From Acidobacteriota bacterium (GTDB lineage Bacteria > Acidobacteriota > Aminicenantia > Aminicenantales > Saccharicenantaceae): 64,000 nt of DNA. Below the pieces are notes generated by a model. The model was not told where the DNA came from and did not search any database. It was given only the letters and a program-made list of their open reading frames with translations. This document shows, in pieces, positions 60,930-64,000 of the stretch. Position 1 is the stretch's first letter. Each line of letters begins with the position of its first letter. Location: the NCBI GenBank assembly GCA_033549365.1, contig JAWSUF010000010.1:44792-108791 (forward strand). The letters are read 5' to 3'. The position numbers were made by a program, and so were the translations under genes.

Positions 60930-63320
60930 CTACTCCAGTCCCATTTTCCTGAGCAGGGCTTTGGCCCTCGGGTCCTCGCGCAAGTTGTCAAGGCCGGGAC
61001 GGGCTATGATCGTAAGAAGCCAGTGGTCACGCTCCTCATAGGCCCTATGCAGCCATTCAAAGGCCTTATCTCTTTCATTGAGTTCTCTATAGACACCTGC
61101 GATATATGCCGGCGATACATACCTTTTCTCCGAAAGAGCGATGACCTCGGTAAGGATCCTCCTGGCCTCATCCTGATTTCCCGCCGCAGCATGGACTTGA
61201 GCGAGCACGGTATTCCAGGGCGATATCTCTTCTCCCAGAAGCTCCAGCATCCTCTTAGCGGCGGCGATGGCCTCCTCATGCATTCCTTTCATTGAATAAG
61301 GAAATACCGTCCATAAATACGGTAGATACGCGGCCGGGTCGAGTTCCATCGCCTTTTTGTATTCCCGGATGGCCCGGTCATAATGCCTAGCATGGGCAAA
61401 AGCGATTCCCAAAACCCAGGTTATCGAGGCGGACACCGGATCAAGTTCCTGGCCCTTTCTGAGCTCTTGAATGGCTTCATCATAGCGGCCGACAAACATC
61501 AGGAATATCCCATATAATTGGCGGGCGGAGGGATAGCCCGGATTGAGCTCGATCGCCCGCTTGAATGCATTTTCGGCGCCCGCCCAGTCCCAATAATGAG
61601 TCCCGAGAGCCGTGCCCAGCGCGGTATGGGCCTCGGCCAGATACTCGTCCAATTCCAGCGCTTTCAGGGCCAGGTCTCTGGCTTGAGGAAACGCTTCCCT
61701 GGGAGACAAGGGACCGTAATAGCCGATGACATTGTAGCTGTTCGCCAGCCCCGCGTAGGCCAGAGCAAAGCCGGGGTCCTTTTCAATCGCCTCCCGGAAG
61801 TATATCATGCCTTTCTTCACTCCCTCGGGTGTTCTCTTGTTCCAGAAATGAACGCCTTGGAGATAGAGGTTGTAAGCTTCAATATTCTCCGTGGAGCGCT
61901 TCCGAAGGGCGGTCTTCTCGCCGACCTTCAGGGTCACTTTCAGGCTGTCCACGATGGCCGTCGTGATCTCGTCCTGGATGGCGAAGATGTCGGCCATGTC
62001 CCGGTCGTAGCGCTCCGACCAGAGATGGAACCCGTCCTCGACGTTGATGAGCTGGGCTGTAATGCGCAGGCGGTTCCCGGCCTTCCGGACGCTGCCCTCG
62101 AGAACGGACTTGACGTTGAGCTTCCGGCCGATCTCCCGGATGTCGATGTCCTTGCCTTTGAAAGCGAAAGCCGAGGTACGGGCCACGACCCGAAGGTCGT
62201 GTATATGGGCCAGGGCGTTCAGAAGCTCCTCGGCGATTCCCTCGGCGAAATAGTCTTGCTCTTTCTCCGAACTCATATTGGTAAAGGGTAGGACGGCGAT
62301 GGATGTGGACGGCTTATGCGAAGACGGTGCGGGCGCCGAGGCGATGACACGGAGATCCACGGCCTTGAGGTCCTGGATCAGGGCCTGGAAATCCAGATAA
62401 CGGTTGAGGGCGCTTTTCTGGAGGCATTGCTCCAGCACCCCGGCGAGGCCGGCCGGGATGTCGCTCCGCAGAGCCGCGATCGGCTCGGGCTCGCCGTGGA
62501 CAATGGCCTGAAAGACCGCCTGCTCGTGCCCGCCCTGGAACGGGCCCTGGCCGGCCAGCATCTCGTAAACCAGGCATCCGAAAGACCAGATGTCCGTGCG
62601 GTGGTCGACTTTTTGGCCCAAGGCCTGTTCGGGCGACATGTAGGCGACCGTGCCCATCACCGCGTCCGTTCGCGTCAAGTCCCCGGCGCCCGCCAGCCGG
62701 GCCAGCCCGAAATCCATGATCTTGACCCCGCCCCGGGCGGCCAGCATGATGTTGGCCGGTTTGATGTCCCGGTGGACGACGCCTTTGCGATGGGCTTCCC
62801 CCAGCCCTTCGGCGACCTGCAGGGCGATGTCCATGGCTTCGGCGACTTCGAGCGGCTTCCGGACGATCCTCGCTTTGAGGCTCATCCCGTCGATAAAGGC
62901 CATGGCGATATACATTTGGCCGTCCTGCTCCTCGACCTCGTAGACCGTACAGATGTGGGGGTGGTCGAGGGCGGCCGCGGCCTGGGCCTCGCGCATGAAC
63001 CGTTCCTTGGCCTCGGGGGACTGCGACTGTTCGAGGGGGAGAAGCTTCAGAGCGACCGAGCGCTTGAGCTTCGCGTCCTCGGCCTTGAACACGACCCCCA
63101 TGCCGCCCCGGCCGATCTCGCCGCCGATCTTGTATTTGTTCGCGAAGAGCGTCCCTTTCTTAAGCGCGGGCGTGGGCGTATCGAGCGTTTTCGTGAAGGA
63201 CGGTTGGACTTTCGGGTCCGGCGCGGCCTTGCCATCGAGACTGGATCCGCAGTCATTGCAAAACCGCGAGGACTCGGGATTATCGGAATGACAGCGAGGA
63301 CATTTCAAGAATTTTCCCAT
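60930..63320 (-). CDS. Ser/Thr protein kinase with zinc ribbon, TolB-like domain and TPRs
   Basis: 796 residues. A zinc ribbon has Cys7, 10, 21, 24. The kinase domain follows at about 60-325: GRGGMGVVFKAED, ALKLLP, HRDIKPANIMLAARG, MDFGLARL, MSPEQALGQKVDHRTDIWSF. Next is a TolB/FlgO-like domain (IAVLPFTNMSSEKEQDYFAE and ITAQLINVEDGFHLWSERYD), then TPRs (AYAGLANSYNVIGYYGPLS, AYLPYLWTVFPYSMKGMHEE). The layout is common in Acidobacteriota. No clear membrane helix is seen, so it probably acts in the cytoplasm on unknown targets. Confidence 0.93.
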   Translation of the reverse strand: MGKFLKCPRCHSDNPESSRFCNDCGSSLDGKAAPDPKVQPSFTKTLDTPTPALKKGTLFANKYKIGGEIGRGGMGVVFKAEDAKLKRSVALKLLPLEQSQSPEAKERFMREAQAAAALDHPHICTVYEVEEQDGQMYIAMAFIDGMSLKARIVRKPLEVAEAMDIALQVAEGLGEAHRKGVVHRDIKPANIMLAARGGVKIMDFGLARLAGAGDLTRTDAVMGTVAYMSPEQALGQKVDHRTDIWSFGCLVYEMLAGQGPFQGGHEQAVFQAIVHGEPEPIAALRSDIPAGLAGVLEQCLQKSALNRYLDFQALIQDLKAVDLRVIASAPAPSSHKPSTSIAVLPFTNMSSEKEQDYFAEGIAEELLNALAHIHDLRVVARTSAFAFKGKDIDIREIGRKLNVKSVLEGSVRKAGNRLRITAQLINVEDGFHLWSERYDRDMADIFAIQDEITTAIVDSLKVTLKVGEKTALRKRSTENIEAYNLYLQGVHFWNKRTPEGVKKGMIYFREAIEKDPGFALAYAGLANSYNVIGYYGPLSPREAFPQARDLALKALELDEYLAEAHTALGTALGTHYWDWAGAENAFKRAIELNPGYPSARQLYGIFLMFVGRYDEAIQELRKGQELDPVSASITWVLGIAFAHARHYDRAIREYKKAMELDPAAYLPYLWTVFPYSMKGMHEEAIAAAKRMLELLGEEISPWNTVLAQVHAAAGNQDEARRILTEVIALSEKRYVSPAYIAGVYRELNERDKAFEWLHRAYEERDHWLLTIIARPGLDNLREDPRAKALLRKMGLE

Positions 63321-63433
63321 GATCCCTCTCCCTTTTCGTCAACTATAAAACAATATAGGTCGCGGGTGTAGCCTACATTCCGCACGAAGCCGGGGCTGAA
63401 TATCGGCATTTAATTCGCCGTCCATTCTATCAC

Positions 63434-64000
63434 TCAGCGATAAGCAGATGCATCCATTTCAAGAAGCTTAAGAAGATCCTTTTGCAGCGGCGAAAGCCGG
63501 ATGGGAAAGACGACTTGGTCCGCGGGGCGTTCGAATTCGTACCAGGCCACATCGCTGAACGTCTCCAGGATGCGGGCCGTCGTGGGGGTCGGCGACCATC
63601 GTCCTTCGGGGAGAATCGGCAGCCGGTCGATTCCTCGTCGGGCCATGGACCGGCGGACCGTCCGTTCGATGAGCGCGTCGACCATCATCGCCAGAAAGGT
63701 CGCATGAATCAGGCCTGCGACCCGGCTTGGTTTCTTGAGGTAGACCGGAGCGACTCCGAGTTCGGTCTTGAAGAGGGCATGGCGTTTTTCAACGTAGGGC
63801 TGATCCTTGTAGATGAGAAGGACCCCTTTGCGGGAGGTTGTCTCCAGGTTTGTGGTCAAGGGGAAGACGCCGTCGGTCCGGGCTTCGGCCCGAAGAGCGG
63901 CCTTGTTCCGGGATACCGAAAGCGTCAACCGGCGAATCCGGAACTCTCGAAGAGGCGCCCCCGGGCGAGGTCTTCCCCGGCGGGCATGGCGGGTCTGCCG
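63434..64000 (-). mobile_element. IS1634-type transposase, cut by the right edge
   Basis: About 189 codons on the minus strand, open to the window's end without a stop. It has the C-terminal half of an IS4/IS1634-like DDE transposase: DGVFPLTTNLETTSRKGVLL, YKDQPYVEKRHALFKTELGV with the catalytic Glu, and SRVAGLIHATFLAMMVDALI. The N-terminus with the first Asp is outside, so completeness and activity cannot be judged. No terminal inverted repeat is seen inside the window. Confidence 0.75.

Noticed and set aside
1..64000. Prophage, CRISPR array or toxin-antitoxin locus
   Set aside because: No phage structural genes, no regularly spaced repeats and no recognisable TA pair; the XRE-ImmA gene alone is not enough for a prophage.

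Overview
The window reads as one stretch of a GC-rich (roughly 58-62% by eye), Gram-negative-type bacterial chromosome. Outer-membrane barrels, a TonB-dependent receptor, lipoproteins and several periplasmic enzymes show a diderm. Six-bladed beta-propeller lipoproteins, a SpoIVB-type S55 protein in a genome with no visible sporulation genes, a TolB/TPR Ser/Thr kinase, a TRAP transporter with a TPR T-component and many exported peptidases together suggest Acidobacteriota, perhaps Candidatus Aminicenantes. That placement is inference; no rRNA gene is present to settle it.

Layout. 0-10 kb: a truncated LonB-type protease, then a minus-strand run with the ETF pair (EtfA carries two 4Fe-4S clusters), a pseudouridine synthase, a small barrel and a pyruvate-kinase-C-terminal-like protein; two plus-strand MacB/FtsX permeases; an AlaX-type tRNA editing protein. 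10-11 kb: a DUF368 (PopT-type) lipid-carrier translocase. 11.1-15.65 kb: an AT-richer accessory island with three six-bladed beta-propeller genes, two small exported Cys-containing peptides, a decayed redoxin gene, a 44-bp direct repeat and two near-identical promoters. It looks like a duplicated cassette and is the most unusual part of the window. 15.7-23.4 kb: one long minus-strand run (S55 protein, propeller protein, GHMP kinase, efp, RNase HIII, DUF401 permease). 23.4-34.3 kb: housekeeping and metabolic genes (epimerase, KAS III, a DUF885 protein lacking its metal motif, TatD, CYTH, rpoZ, ATP-grasp, AbgT transporter, tRNA-Lys, a barrel). 34.3-38.1 kb: TRAP transporter operon. 38.1-48.3 kb: K+ channel/TrkA protein, aminotransferase, tRNA-Arg, TPR lipoprotein, S9 peptidase, MsrB-MsrA fusion, SSS symporter. 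48.4-57.9 kb: exported kinase-like protein, TonB receptor behind a structured leader RNA, an RseB/LolA-like protein, a primary-type sigma factor, a thioredoxin reductase, XRE/ImmA and PAS-GGDEF regulators. 58.0-60.7 kb: an AT-rich GH106-like lipoprotein that looks imported from Bacteroidota. 60.9-64 kb: Ser/Thr kinase and a transposase cut by the right edge.

Three regulatory-looking enzymes have lost canonical catalytic residues while the reading frames stay intact (DUF885, ImmA, GGDEF). EF-P has Arg at position 32 where Lys is usual. Recurrent promoters of the form TTGACA-N16 to 18-TATnnT can be read directly before several genes, and two of them would give leaderless or nearly leaderless mRNAs.
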